A stretch of 64,000 bases of DNA from Thelephora terrestris (GCA_015956445.1 WIUZ02000006.1:1054001-1118000), one strand, 5' to 3'. Positions 9,099 through 20,905 are shown, counted from the first letter of the stretch. Notes: generated by a model from the sequence alone, not told the origin. Numbers and translations: made by a program.

Positions 9099-11952
9099 AT
9101 GCGCCCCGGTGACCTTTTCTTCGTCTTGTCCCTGCTCGTGCTGGGAGCACACAGTTTTGACATTACTCGATACGATAATGTGAGTACTGCCCCTCTCCCT
9201 CTCCCCCTACAAACCCGGTATCCTCCGCCTTGTTACTGATTAATTTTTGCCTCTTTCGGAAACTCGCCACATCTTGTGTCTTGTTTCCCCGCTGAATTTT
9301 GCGTGTTCGTGTGCTGCAACTATGTGTGTTTACCGCCCTGTGTTGTTTCAGGTTGGAACGTAAGTGATCTCTTCTAGCAGGTTTAGTTCCTGAAGGGGCT
9401 GGTGGTTGGGTAAACATTTCGCCGTGACCAAGGGGGATCGGCGGACGGGGCTCCGCCCCTCCCCAATCAGATCTCCACACGAGTCTAATTTTTTCGACTG
9501 GCAAAGCTTTTTCTGCGTATTCTCTTTGCATCCCGACCAGAAGGGTCCATCCGTGTTTCTGACGAGACCCAGGACGATTACATAATTCGATTTCAAATCT
9601 TCGCTCCATTCCTCGTTTACTCGATCTTCCGTGGCCGAGAGTGCAACTAAACATCGAGGGTTTTTCTTATAGGTATTGGGGTCAGAACTCTCAGGGGGCG
9701 AACCACCCCAACGACACCGCGGATTATCAGCAGACCCTCTCATTCTACTGCCAAGTGGGTTTATTCATCTGGTTATGAAATCGGAGACCTGTTCTGACTT
9801 GAGTCGATTTTGACACACAGGATAACTCGACGGATGTCATTCCGATTGCGTTCCTGACCAAGTATTTTTGTGAGTCTTCAAACTGGTTGGCTCTCCGGCA
9901 CCGTCGATCCCTCGCATTCTTTGAAAAGTCCGATACATAATACTGACACGATTTTCCTCATCTTTCCGTTTGGTGAACCCACAGCAACTGGTGGATTACC
10001 GGAGATCAACCTCGGAAGCGTGAGTATTGCTCTTGGATTCCCCTTCATTCTGCCCATGATGTTTGGCCTTCCTGACTGATGCGGCCGTTGTGGACAGACT
10101 TGCAACCTCAATAACGGCACATTCCCGGGGACCTCCTTATACGACTGTCACAACCTCGCTTCAGACATCAGGCATTGCCAGAGAAAAGGAAAACTGGTCA
10201 CGCTCAGTCTCGGTGGACAGCTGGCGAATGACTCGCTGAGTGATTCTGACGCGGGAGACTTTGCGGAGACGATTTGGGATTTGTTCCTTGGGGGATGGTC
10301 CGACACGCGACCGTTTGGAAACGCCGTTTTGGACGGGTGAGTCTGCTAGCTACGAATCGTGGTCTGATGCTCAGCTTTTTGACTGAAACGGATTATTTTT
10401 CCCCCCAGGGTTGACTTGGACATCGAGAGCGGGGCGTCTCCGGGTTACGCTACTTTCGTTGACAGGATTCGTGCTCTCTCGGCAGACGCAGATAAATCGT
10501 GAGCGAAACTTTGATTCTCTCAAACATCCGCACGACATTACGAGTGCCCATCCTTTCCGGACGCTGATTTCGTGGGGTCGTGCGTCACACCCTATCGCCG
10601 TCTCTCTTTCGGGTCCGGTCGGGAAATCGTTGACTGGCTTTGATGATCGATGCGACCCACCGCCAACTATATTCCCTGTCGGGTTAGAATGACTGACGTG
10701 TGTCTCCTCCGCAGATACTACATTACTGCATCCCCACAGTGCCCGTATCCGGACGCGTCGCTTGGCGGAACCCTGAACTCGAGTTGGTTTGATGCGGTCT
10801 TCGTTCAATTTTGTCAGTGCTGGTTTTTGGTTCATCTCTGTTCTGGTGTGGCTTACGGCGATCTGTGATCGATGTAGATGATAATCCGTGTGGTCTGCAG
10901 AACTTCAATCAGTCATCGGTAAGACTTTTGAGTCTTGGAGTAGGAAAAGTCTGACGATCCTCGATCCCCCCCGCAGTACTGGAACTTTGGAATCTGGTGT
11001 GTATGGGCGCGGGCCTCGTTCCGGCTGGGCTTTTGACGAGTGCTGATGCCGACGACTGTTACAGGGATTATTGGGCACGTTACATCAGCCCGAACAAGGA
11101 CATCAAGGTTTACATCGCTGCACTTGGTGGCCCTGTTGTCAATGGGACCGGATACGTCCCTCCCGCGGAGCTGGGTACGATAGCGGTACAGATGCGACAG
11201 AATTACCCATCCTTCGGAGGAGTGATGTTATGGGACGCATCACTAGCATACGGTGAGCACTCTCGATCTGTCTCACGCGTCGTACGTGGTGCGAAACGTC
11301 GGTCTGATGACCCGGGGAGCGGGGGAGACCGCGGTTTCACTTGCACCGTTTCACTGGTTTCCATTTTTAAACTCTTGTTGTGAACACACCGGGAACTGAT
11401 CGCGGCGTCGTTTGTGTTTCTGTAGCGAACGGGAAAACTGCTCAGTACATAAAGGAGACGCTGAGTCTGGCGGGCGGTCAAGGATTCACGTTCCCGCCGT
11501 GCTCAGCATATGGGTATGTGGATGGGCAAGTGTACAATGCCGGTGACCAAGTTTCTTATGCGGAGTGAGTATCGAACGATGGTGTTTTGCTTCGAAAAGT
11601 CGTTGACGTTACACACTACGCAAGGTATATCTGGGAAGCACAGTGGTGGACGGACACTCCGCCGACCCATGACCCACTTGGGCCTTGGAGCGAGAGTGAG
11701 GATTCATCTGGTTTCTGTAAACGGACTTTTGCTGAGGTCATCGATTTTTGTTTTTCAGTCAGCGCTTGCCAAGGGACTCCGCCAGTGGCGCCAACAGTGG
11801 TGCCCGGGACACCAGTGGCGGGTTCACTGGGAAACAGTGGGATCGGAGGTTTCGAGCGGGCGAGTTTCCTGAACATGGGATCGATGCTCCAAGTGTTCTT
11901 TGGTTTTCTTGCATTGTGTGCACCGGTTACCGCAGTGGGGCTGTTCGTTTGA
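9099..11952 (+). CDS. GH18 class III chitinase with chitin-binding module and GPI-type tail
   Basis: Secreted endochitinase acting in the cell wall; 444 residues in 14 exons: 9099-9179, 9352-9359, 9673-9754, 9821-9869, 9985-10019, 10098-10336, 10409-10498, 10715-10812, 10878-10918, 10977-10996, 11065-11252, 11426-11564, 11625-11695, 11759-11952. It starts with a signal peptide (LFFVLSLLVLGAHS). The GH18 barrel begins RYDNVGTYWGQNSQG and has the LSLGG strand and the catalytic motif DGVDLDIE with Glu as acid/base. It runs to GGVMLWDASLAY. Then follows a CBM5/12-like module (YNAGDQVSY, EAQWWT) and a hydrophobic C-terminus (MLQVFFGFLALCAPV) typical of a GPI signal. The second exon is only 8 nt; without it the frame breaks and VGTYWGQ is lost. 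Two introns near the 5' end are long (172 and 313 nt). Confidence 0.92.
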
Positions 11953-12577
11953 ATCTCCGTAGCTCGGACTGGTTAGTTAAGATTCGACCGAATGTATGGA
12001 CTACTAGTATTTATATAAGCTCGACCGAGGGACTCGAAAATAGCCCAGGTAGAACGTTAACGTGGGATGTTTACAGCTTCTGTAATGGATTCAGCGATCG
12101 AGGGATACGTACCTTGTAGCCTAAAATAAAACTCTTGGCATTCCTTGGTTTATGTTATCGATCTCTCATCTGTTTCCGTCCCATATTCGCTTTCGCTCCC
12201 TCCGGCTTTTCCTTGCTCTCGACGGGTGATGATCTCTATCAGACGAAGACAGGTGCGAAGATGAGAGTCGCGAGAGAGGGTGCGAGAGAGGGCAGAGTGG
12301 GAGGGACTATGAGCGTGTGAAGTGGTTATTTTTGCCATGAGATGCCAAGAGAGCGACCAGAATTAGAACGGAGTGGTGAGGATTGCTTGGGACTCTCCTA
12401 TTCCTTCTCGTCCGCAGGCGATGGCGCGCGATTGTATGTATGCTTCCAGTCCCATTCTAAACTCATCCTCTTGGCACACTTATACTTGGAAACTCGGCCT
12501 TCTCATATAATCCTCTCCCTCCCCGCCCCTTCCCTCTTTTCTCAACCTCCCTCTCCCCTTCCTTCTCTCCCTCGACG
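11953..12577. other. Intergenic, 3' of chitinase and upstream of next gene
   Basis: No gene recognised. Pyrimidine-rich just before the ATG at 12578, as is common in fungal promoters. Confidence 0.4.
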
Positions 12578-13364
12578 ATGAACTCGACCGTCCACCACCC
12601 TCAACAGCTCATCGAATCTTCGTGGCGAATCCTAGAAGCCGTCCGTCCACCGCCCTCTCTCTCTCTCTCCACGTGTGTGCTGACCTTTGGTATATCACAG
12701 ACGACCTCTCCATCTCTTCGGGAGATCCTTGCTGCATTCAGGTTTTCCAAAGGCCAAGACGGTGACTGTCAGCTCCTCTTGGCCCTTCTCAACGCCAAAA
12801 GTGCAGAAGATCAGGCGAGTTATCATCTTCCCGCTTCCGCCGCGTATTTCAACCTGCTTACCGTGTTCCGTGGGCTGGCAGCGGACCGCCGCGATCGCTA
12901 ATTTGCACGCGCGTCTGCTCGAATCTCAATCGGACAAGCACTTTACCACTCCTTCCCCTCCTCCGACCTATTCCATTCCCCGACTCCATATTCCGTCACC
13001 CGTGTCACCCCCTCGATCGCGCTCGCCGTATTCTCCATCCGCCCAGTACAGCGATTCTTCATACGAGGCGCCAAGGCCTCACCGCTCTGCGTCGAGCCCC
13101 AGGCTGACGAAGAAGTACCGTCGGTCGCCATATGAGCGTCTCACTCGAAACCCCGAGGACGAGTATCGTCACCAGCGACCCAAGTTTGATTACGACCCAC
13201 GCAGGTCCCCGTGTTCTCCCTCCGACGGGAGCGATTCGTCTTCCCCCCGTTCCAGGGAGACGATGTCCATCGGTACTCTGTTGAGCTCCCAGAACCCTCA
13301 GCCAGATGACGAAGAACCGGGGGTTAGCAGCGAAAGGAGCACTTCACGAAAGCTCTCGCCGTAG
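12578..13364 (+). CDS. Disordered Ser/Pro/Arg-rich protein of unknown function
   Basis: 219 residues in three exons: 12578-12640, 12701-12814, 12882-13364. The first ~65 residues look helical (QLIESSWRILEA, LREILAAFRFSK, LLALLNAK, IANLHARLLES) and could be a small interaction domain. The rest is disordered: PSPPPTYSIPRLHIPSPVSP, many SP sites and an RS-like stretch, ending SSERSTSRKLSP. The second intron begins with GC after CAG (CAG-GCGAGT), a classic GC-AG donor; no GT alternative keeps frame. I do not recognise the family. Confidence 0.7.
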
Positions 13365-13591
13365 TTTCCCTCTTCGCGTTTCGTCTATTTCGGTTTTGGG
13401 TTTTGCTCCCCGTCTATTTTGAGATCCGCTTCTGCTTTCTTCCTCGTTGCGTTCGACAGTGCTTTGTGTGTCTAGTTATATATTGTTCGTTGTGTACTGT
13501 ACCCATTCCAATATCAACTCTCGGAAAAAGTGATCGACGGAACAAGGCCCCATCAAAGTCATTTCTTCAAGTTCAACTCTAGCTCAAACTC

Positions 13592-14204
13592 ATGTCGAGA
13601 GCTCACAAGATTGGTACGTCTCTCTACCGGAGCAACGAACGGGGACGGATTCGATGAACGTGCGTGCGATTAGGTTCACTCTTGTTTTGCCCCGATTGTG
13701 GGACCCTTCTCAATCTCCCGGTCGGCGACGAGCAGACGGTGGTGTGTGAACAATGCGCACACGAGGAACCAGCGAGTTGTGCGTCCTGGATATCTGGCGT
13801 AATAATGAACCCAATCATGATCATGTCTCATCTACAGCTTACGAAAACATCGAGATTATTACTCGGTCGCATCCAGATGCGTTCCCTTCTGCCCTTCAGC
13901 AGAAGCGTAAGACTCAAACGAAGACTCATAATGCCGACGAGGTTCGGTTGAAAGTGAGTGAAGAGAGTGAGATTAAATGTTGAGAAACGTGTTCAAGTTC
14001 TCTCCTGTTGTGCTAGGTGACTGAGCTGTGCCCGGATTGTGGGCATCTTGAAGCATACTCGGAGGAAAAGCAGCTTCGGAGCGCGGACGAGGGATCGACG
14101 ATTTTGTACACGGTGAGTTTCTCTGGCGTCAAATTCAAGGAGTGTTTGATTATCATTTTTTGCAGTGTGTCAAGTGCAAATACGGATGGAGGGTCAATAA
14201 CTAG
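13592..14204 (+). CDS. RPA12: DNA-directed RNA polymerase I subunit RPA12
   Basis: Small zinc protein of Pol I needed for RNA cleavage and termination in the nucleolus. 125 residues, the usual length, in five exons: 13592-13613, 13674-13778, 13838-13953, 14017-14112, 14166-14204. N-terminal zinc ribbon: FCPDCGTLL ... VCEQC. Linker YENIEIITRSHPDAFPSAL. C-terminal TFIIS-like ribbon: LCPDCGHLEA, then RSADEGST with the catalytic acidic Asp-Glu pair, then YTCVKCKYGWRVNN, the canonical end. The gene converges with OST5, stop codons about 200 bp apart. Confidence 0.95.
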
Positions 14205-14406
14205 TCACCTTCGACACCCGGTCACTCGGAAATCCTCATACGTGCGAGAACACGCGGATGCCTGCCTGTGCGGTGCGGGATCACGGACGAAAGCAAGGCC
14301 ACACCGTTCATGAACGGTTCGTTTTGGAAGGATTGATTATCAGCCTGTGATAAGTGTCAAGGAACCTGATATGTTCGAGTGCGGCTGAAACAGATGCTAT
14401 TTTTTT

Positions 14407-14776
14407 CTACACGTATACCCCGACGGTACAGAACATGGCTACTGTTCCAAAACCGCCGAGTATGCTGGCGAGGATTGCTACCGTTGATTCCTTCGCTACG
14501 CCTTTCGGCAGGCTGGATCATAAGACGTGAGGGTGTGAAACGAGAGGCGTATGTGAATACTGACGTTGAAAAGTAGAAAGCGAGGCCGAAAGTCAGAGTG
14601 AGGAGGATGTAGGCCAGGTAAGGCAAGAGCGAGACTGGGATGATCGGTTGGAACGGAGGTAAAGTCTTGTGGAGTTCCTGGAAATTCCCACAAACCAGTC
14701 AGGAGGGGTTGGAGCGGTGGGGAGGAGGAGACGATACCTTTATGGCGGCATAGTCTGGTTGGAGAGATGATGACAT
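14407..14776 (-). CDS. OST5: Oligosaccharyltransferase subunit OST5 (TMEM258 family)
   Basis: Tiny ER membrane subunit of the complex that transfers N-glycans to nascent proteins; 85 residues in three exons (14738-14776, 14565-14677, 14407-14512). The sequence has a short polar N-terminus, then PFQPIIPVSLLPYLAYILL, a first membrane span running into LTLTFGLAFYF, a short loop (LPKGVAKE), a second span (VAILASILGGFGTVAMFC) and the hallmark C-terminus VGVYV. Length, two-span layout and C-terminal GVYV match fungal Ost5 and animal TMEM258. It is divergent with YOP1 across 313 bp. Confidence 0.88.
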
Positions 14777-15089
14777 TGTCTGGAGTGAATCTTGTTCGCG
14801 ATTGTCGTGGCTGATTGGAGACGTGGCGGGGTGAGCGCAGCGTCATGTGATTCACACGTGTATGCAATGCGTCGTCATACCCTGCTCCCCTTCAACGCCC
14901 CCCTCTTCCTTTTTAAACACCGACGACACAAATCTTCTCCTCACTCAACCATCACCCCCTCCTCTCCATCCACCTTCAATCCCACCGACTTAATCTTGTA
15001 CGGTTTGTTCTCTCTCACCGTTTCTTTTTGCTTCTCGTTTGCTTGTTGCCGAGTCTGACGATGTCTCTCTTGTCCGGCCGCAGCTAATC
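14777..15089. promoter_or_regulatory. Divergent promoter region OST5 / YOP1
   Basis: 313 bp between two start codons of ER membrane-protein genes pointing apart. Pyrimidine-rich toward YOP1. A 5'-UTR intron for YOP1 ending just before the ATG (ggccgcag) is possible. Confidence 0.5.
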
Positions 15090-15760
15090 ATGTCGGCAGC
15101 TGAACGTGTGCAAAACCACCCAGTCTATGTTCAGGCCCAGGGAAAGGCCAACTACTACGTTACCCAGCTCGATAAGGAGGTAAGGGCTAATCCCGATCGT
15201 CTCCGCCTCGCCTTGCATCCTCGTGCTCACACGATGCTCGACAGCTCAACAACTACCCCTTGTTGAAGGCAATGGAGCAACGCACTCAAGTTCCCAAGGC
15301 ATACATGGTCATCGGTTCCGTCGGACTCCTTCTTTTCCTCCACGTCTTCAACGCGTTCGCCGCACCCGTTTCCAACCTCCTCGGTTGGGCCCTCCCCGCC
15401 TACCTGTCCCTCAAGGCCCTCGAGACCCCTGGACCTCAGGATGACACCCAGTGGTTGACTTACTGGGTCATCTTTGGTTCCTTCACCTTCCTCGAATCAT
15501 TTGCTCTCCGCGTTCTCCTCTACTACCTCCCATGGTATTATGCCTTCAAGTCGCTCTTCATTCTCTGGCTCCAGCTCCCTGCTTTTCGAGTATGTGATTT
15601 CCATTTTTGGTTAGATCGAAAGGAGTGCTGATCCGTCCTTTTTCAGGGTGCCCAAGTCGCTCACGCTCACGTCGTCAAGCCTCTCTTCCAGACCATCGAC
15701 CAGAAGAGGGTTGTCACCACCCAGACTACCACCTCTCAGCCCACCAGCTACACTGAGTAA
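15090..15760 (+). CDS. YOP1: ER tubule-shaping protein Yop1 (DP1/HVA22 family)
   Basis: Reticulon-like protein that curves ER membranes; 182 residues in three exons: 15090-15179, 15245-15589, 15647-15760. The TB2/DP1/HVA22 domain is complete: VPKAYMVIGSVGLLLFLHVF, LLGWALPAYLSLKALETPG, DDTQWLTYWVIFGSFTFLES, YYLPWYYAFKSLFILWLQLP and the typical C-terminal amphipathic helix (AHAHVVKPLFQTID). Hydrophobic hairpins and the helix are all present. Length matches the fungal family. Confidence 0.94.
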
Positions 15761-16131
15761 ATGGGAGTGAGCACTGTCTGTCGAGGCACGGTAGAACTTT
15801 TGTGTCTTGGCGCAGCCTACTTGTCCTTGTTCTTCGTGTCGCTTTTATCTCCTTTTCTCCATTTGTTTCCTACATTGTCTCCTCGTGAATGACCTTGGTC
15901 CAGCTTTGGACGTTGCGACGAACTGTACGAGCCTATACTAGTATCTTTAAAATCCACTGCCTGTTTATCAGCGCTCTCTCATGGCCGTGCCTGAGAAACA
16001 AAAAAGCGATCGCTGAGCGACCTCGAGTGCGCCTGACTGGGATCAGAATTCATATACCCATCCTTCGCGGGCGGCGCTATCCATCGTATATTCCCTCGTC
16101 CCCTCTCTGATATCCCCATGCGAAGAATCCG
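15761..16131. other. Intergenic between YOP1 and UNC93-like gene
   Basis: 371 bp containing the 3' UTR of YOP1 and the upstream region of the transporter. Nothing else seen. Confidence 0.4.
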
Positions 16132-18809
16132 ATGCCCGACCCCAATACCACTCCCCCCGTAAAGCCAGACAGAGTCTACGATCCAGAAAACGGAGGAGAC
16201 GATATCCAACTATACGATCACTCCGACGTTGCATCCTCGCGGTCTGGCTTCCCGCTCCCCGCTCGAAGCTACAGCAGAAGGTCGGTCGCGACTTCGACTT
16301 CAACACAGAGGTTTCTGCGGAGAACAGGATTCAGCGCGTTCTATTACCACCCAATAACGCAAGTGTGTTTGCTGGGCTTGGTGTGTTTCTTATGTCCAGG
16401 TTCGTTCAATGCTTTGAACGGGCTTGGTGCGGCGGGGAGGGTCGATTCCGGGGTGAATTCCAATTCCAATTCTGCGCTGTACGCCACGTTTACGGCTGCT
16501 GCTTTCTTCGCCGGGTGAGTCGTTTTTTTCCCTGCCGTTTTTCTTCTCTCCTTGGGTTTCTGTCGTCGAGGTTTGGGGCTGGGTCAGCGGTCGATCGCGC
16601 TTGGCCGGCGGCGGGTTTCATGAGGTCTGGACGATTGGATCCTTGGCTCCTATGTCACCCTCGTTCTACATACCTATCGGCGATCAGAAATGGAACGCGT
16701 TAGCTTCCGCCGAGAGGGGGGTCGGGCAGTGGGTGGAACGTATACCCAATTGGTTCCGACCCGCAGTCATTGCCCCTCCCTCCCCGGCCTCCGAGTCCCT
16801 CTCCTTCCGCTCGATCTTGATCCGCGTCGTTCTTCGGCTTACAGCTTGACGCTTCCGCAGATCTGTTAATAACAAGTTGGGACCGCGCGTGTTGCTGTTC
16901 GCTGGGAGCCTTTCGTATTCGTTATATGTTTCGTCTTACTTGTGAGTACCTGTCCGATAGAACCTTGTTATTTTCGCAACGCCGCCCGACCATCATCGCC
17001 ACGTCCGCTTCGTATTCTCACCTGTGCCTATAAGATTGATCGTACCGACCCCTTTGCATTTTTTTCTACGAGACGCGTTCAATTGACTGACATTGATCTT
17101 TATCACCCTCCTCCCCCTTTGTTTGCTTATAGGGCGTTGACACTACACGCGGACGCCGGACCTTACAACATCGCCTCTGGAGCTATCCTCGGAATCGGAG
17201 CCGGTTTCCTATGGACGGCTCAAGGCTCGCTGATGCTCGCCTATCCGACGGAGAACAACAAGGGAAAGTTTATCGCGATCTTTTGGTCGATCTTTAATCT
17301 GGGTGGGGTCGTGGGGGCGGCTGTGTCGTTGGGACAGAATTATGATTCTAGCGTGAGTGCAGCCCAGGATTTTTCGTGGGGTTTTTTTTGGGGGGGGTGC
17401 AGTGGGTTGACCGTTTTATGCTTTCGTCTAGGGTGATTCTGGTACGTTCCGTACTTGTTTTGGCGGTTCTTACCGGCGAAATGTTATGCTCACGTCCTCG
17501 CTTTATCGTTCGACGATCCAGTGACGAGAGGGACTTACGTGAGTTGATCCGGTCTGGTCAGGGCGACGTTTTCGAGGTCGCTGGTAGTTGAGCCGTACCG
17601 AGCCTATGGTCAAAGTTTGCTGACGGTTTCGCGTTTTGTGCTTTTTAGATCACGTTTCTCGTGCTGACGATTGTGGCGGTGATAATCCCCTTGCTGATGG
17701 CCGCCCCGAACAAAATGGTCCGAGCGGATGGTTCGAGAGTCACCACTCCCCGACACCCGTCGTGGAAAGCCGAATTCAAAGGCCTGTGGATCGCTCTCCG
17801 AACAGATCCGTTCATCATACTCCTCTTCCCCATGTTCTTCGCCAGCAATTATTTCTACACCTGGCAGTTCAGCGAGTACAACGCCGTCTTGTTTAACATC
17901 CAGGGCCGGGCGCTGAATAACACCGTGTATTGGGTCGCGCAGATCCTTGGGAGCGTGTCGATCGGCTTGTTGTTGGACCAGAAGCAGTACAGGAGGAGGA
18001 TCAGGGCGTTTTTGGCCTGGGCCATTTTGTTGTTTATGGTCATGGCCGTTCATATTTGGGCGTGGTATTATCAGAGGTGCGTTTTTCGCCGTTTTTTTTT
18101 GTTCTCTTGCGCGATTTCTTCAGTGTCGTCTTCCCTTTTTCTGTGTGATGTCCGGTGATGTCTGATTTTGGGACGCTCTATAGGGATTATTCGAGGGGGA
18201 GCGTACGCCGGGGAACGGAGAAACTGGGGATTGAGGATGATGGATACGTCCCACGCGTGTTGCTCTACATCTCATTTGGGTTGTTGGACGCGATGTGGCA
18301 GACGACGTCGTATTGGCTCATTGGAGCCATGTCGAACTCGCCGCAGAGGTTGGCGCATTTCACTGGGTTTTGTGAGTCCCTCTCGTTGGCTCCATTAGTA
18401 GCGGGGGGAAAAATGCTGCAAATCATTGATTGCGTTGGGATGGTGCTCTAGATAAATCTATGCAGTCTGCCGGTGCTGCTGGGGTCTGGAGAGCGGATGG
18501 AGCTGGTGTCCCGTGAGTGGCCGCGAAACCCCCCTCCCCCCCCCTCCACCCTCTTTTTCTGATTTCTGATCGATCTCCGTTGGGGATGCTGGTGGCGTTC
18601 GCGATTTCGTGTGCAGGTATCTGAACATATTTTATTCGACTTGGGGCTTGCTCCTGGCCGGGTTAGTGTTTGCGCTTCCGATGATGCATATGCGGATAAG
18701 GGACCACACGACGGAAGATGATGAGCTCGATTTTGACGGTGGTGGTGGTGGTGGGGATCCTTCGTCCGTCCCTCTTCCGGCTCGCGAGTCGGAAACTTGG
18801 GAAAGGTAG
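16132..18809 (+). CDS. UNC93-like major facilitator superfamily membrane protein
   Basis: Polytopic membrane protein, 526 residues in nine exons: 16132-16514, 16861-16941, 17133-17352, 17432-17441, 17522-17538, 17649-18076, 18184-18371, 18452-18512, 18617-18809. After a polar N-terminus the first span starts at FYYHPITQVCLLGLVCFLCP, followed by NALNGLGAAGRVD, GSVNNKLGPRVLLFAG, GAILGIGAGFLWTAQGSLML, AYPTENNKGKFIAIFWSIFN and LGGVVGAA. These are the conserved blocks of fungal UNC93/DUF895 proteins. The 10-nt and 17-nt exons give GDSVTRGTYITFLV, matching the family block before span 5. The C-terminal half continues with DGYVPRVLLY and HFTGFYKSMQSAGAA. The tail is acidic with a run of glycines. 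Substrate unknown. The first intron is unusually long (346 nt). Confidence 0.88.
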
Positions 18810-19418
18810 GGTTCGGGGTTTCTCTGACGCTGGCGGGTCGACCTCTTTCGCCCCCCCTCCATTTCGGATGCAGACCGATTGCCCATGATCTCCGTTCGTT
18901 AAAGTGCGCTTGGTATATTATTATATTCCCTTGGTTCCCTCCCTCCCCTTTTTTCGGTTCGTGCTCTTCTCCTAGAGTTCTCTTGACCAGGACTGTCTTT
19001 CCTCATGTGCATGTGTGTGTGTATGTATTTGTTATCTAACTACAGTGCTAGCCTCGCGATACGTCAGCAAAACCAGTTTGCGCTTCGACGCGCCATTGAA
19101 TCGCCTTTAAAAGTCCCTGAAGTCCTTTGCGCGGCCGAGAGGTTTACTTCTTCAGTCGCAACTATCGGTGGGTCTCAACAAGGGCGATGCCAAGAAGGGC
19201 TGAACCTGAGGAGGCTGGGTCGGGTCAGAATAATGCCTTCGGTGTGACTGTGTGGGGAAACGTCGTCCGGCGGATAGAAGCGTGGGCCACCTTTCTGAAG
19301 CGAATGTACCCCAGATCTTGGCTTGTGCCGATGTAGAATCACAGTTGGAACCGCCTCGGCCCGTCTACACCGACTGTCCTAAAGTATAGGAGTCAGGCCA
19401 GGACATTTCACCAGCCCT
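18810..19418. other. Intergenic, no gene seen
   Basis: 3' region of the transporter, with a TG-rich run near 19005-19030, leading into the dispersed repeat. Confidence 0.4.
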
Positions 19419-19631
19419 ACAGCTGTTCCGGAAAACCTTGTCCTCGCCGACTTTTTTTCTTTTCTTTTGACGTTGACAGCTGTCGATGTCAAAAATGTCC
19501 GATACGTCAAGGTTACTGCGGGGTAGGATCCGTCCGCGTTTCCTCGAGATTTCCAGAGACGAGAGAGCGGAGGCAACAGATTGCGAGCCTCTTGGGGTAA
19601 GGGAGATCTGAGGAAACATACCACTTCCCCC
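19419..19631 (-). repeat. Dispersed ~212 bp repeat, copy A (inverted relative to copy B)
   Basis: Reverse complement of 29463-29674. Similarity begins at the shared tacagctgttccgg end and continues through the shared gacatttttgaca region to the shared cctcagatctccctta region, with a few substitutions and a variable A/T run. Flanks differ on both sides. Family unknown. No coding support for the ORFs across it. Confidence 0.85.
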
Positions 19632-20046
19632 CCCAGCAAGTCGATATTCCTTCCTGAGTTATGTGGAGTCTGCCTCATTTCTTTATTTTTGTCGACCTCT
19701 ACTCTACCATCAGCAAACTTGTCCCAGCCGGATCTGGCCAGACGGCGAATGCCGGGCCAGATCAGGCCTGACGAACCAAGATGCTGCGCGCGCCTCGCAG
19801 GTCTTGATCCGACGAGGGACCGCGTTCGACCCTTGGTGTGACCCAAGTGTGACCGGAGGGTCTGACAGTCGAGATCACGTGAGACGTGGCCATATCTGGC
19901 ACACACCCTGCAGACCTTCACAGTCGATGACGGTCGGGCCTCAACTGTACAGTAGTAGTCACGTGTAGTCACACATATATAATTAATAAAACATGAGATA
20001 CCAACACAAGCCTGAGTGCGACCACCTTCCCATTTCCCCTACAAAA

Positions 20047-20642
20047 ATGTCGGGACTCCCCTTCACCATTCACTTGCACCCTACCCGCGATTCCCCCTTC
20101 CAGTGGATGCCCCCCCAACTGGAGGAAAAATACCTGGAGCAAGCGAGGCTTCAACGCAAACACCAGTGAGTCTGCCATCAATTACTCAATTGAATGTCAT
20201 ACCTGACAGCGCTTCCCGTCAGGAACGCCTATTTTGACGCGGTCTCCAGGGTTTGCACGCCGAGAGTCCGGACCTTGATCTCGGAACATTGCCGAGAACG
20301 CCTCGACACGCTCAACGCGGCGGCGGAAGCCGCCATCAAAGAAAATGTGGCAGACGCCGATCCGGAATACGCGATGATGATCAACACCTTCACTCAGCTC
20401 GAGCTGAGTTATTACTTAAGCGATCAGTACCTGTAAGTTTTTTATTTATGTAACGTTCGCCCAGACTGACTCGGCACGTTCCTAGGCAAGCGTACGAGGC
20501 GCTCATCAAAGCTATCGGCATGCCGTTCTTCGACGTCGCCGGAGACCGCCTCAACAAAAAAGACCACCGCCAGGCAACCGAAGAAGAGAGCGAGGCAGAC
20601 GTCTTCTTGTTCCTCGCTCAAGCAGCGGCCATGCATGCATGA
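20047..20642 (+). CDS. Small soluble protein of unknown function
   Basis: 161 residues in three exons: 20047-20165, 20223-20432, 20486-20642. All junctions are canonical and in phase, which is good evidence for a real gene. It begins MSGLPFTIHLHPTRD; the rest is mostly helical and acidic (YLEQARLQRKHQ, LDTLNAAAEAAIKE, YAMMINTFTQLELSYYL, EEESEADVFLFLAQAAAMHA). No signal peptide or membrane segment. I do not recognise the family. It lies between repeat copy A and the transposase gene. Confidence 0.68.
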
Positions 20643-20669
20643 ACGAACCGGGTAAAGTTTCAGCTAGCC

Positions 20670-20868
20670 GATATGTTTTTTGTATGTTTTTTTCATGTAA
20701 ATGATATTTCGAAACGAAAAACGGATTTATTCATTGTGTGTCTCTGAGGGGCGGATCCATGAGAAGATATGTTTTTTGTATGTTTTTTTGTATGTTTTTT
20801 ATGTAAATGATATTTTGAGACGAAAAACGTATTTATTGATTGTGTCTCTGAGCGGCGGATCCATGAGG
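20670..20868. repeat. Tandem duplication, units of ~96 and ~103 bp
   Basis: Unit 1 at 20670-20765 and unit 2 at 20766-20868 share the motif series gatatgttttttgtatg, atgtaaatgatatt, gaaaaacg, atttatt and cggatccatgag. They differ by a small T-rich insertion and point changes. They lie right after the preceding gene's stop and before the hairpin. Confidence 0.9.
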
Positions 20869-20879
20869 CGGTGGCATGC

Positions 20880-20905
20880 TTAACTCGTCCCTCGGGACGA
20901 GTTAA
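20880..20905. repeat. Perfect 12-bp inverted repeat with 2-nt loop
   Basis: Arms TTAACTCGTCCC and GGGACGAGTTAA separated by TC, followed by six A. It sits 157 bp beyond the 3' end of the transposase gene. It could mark an element end, a transcript 3' structure, or neither. Confidence 0.8.
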
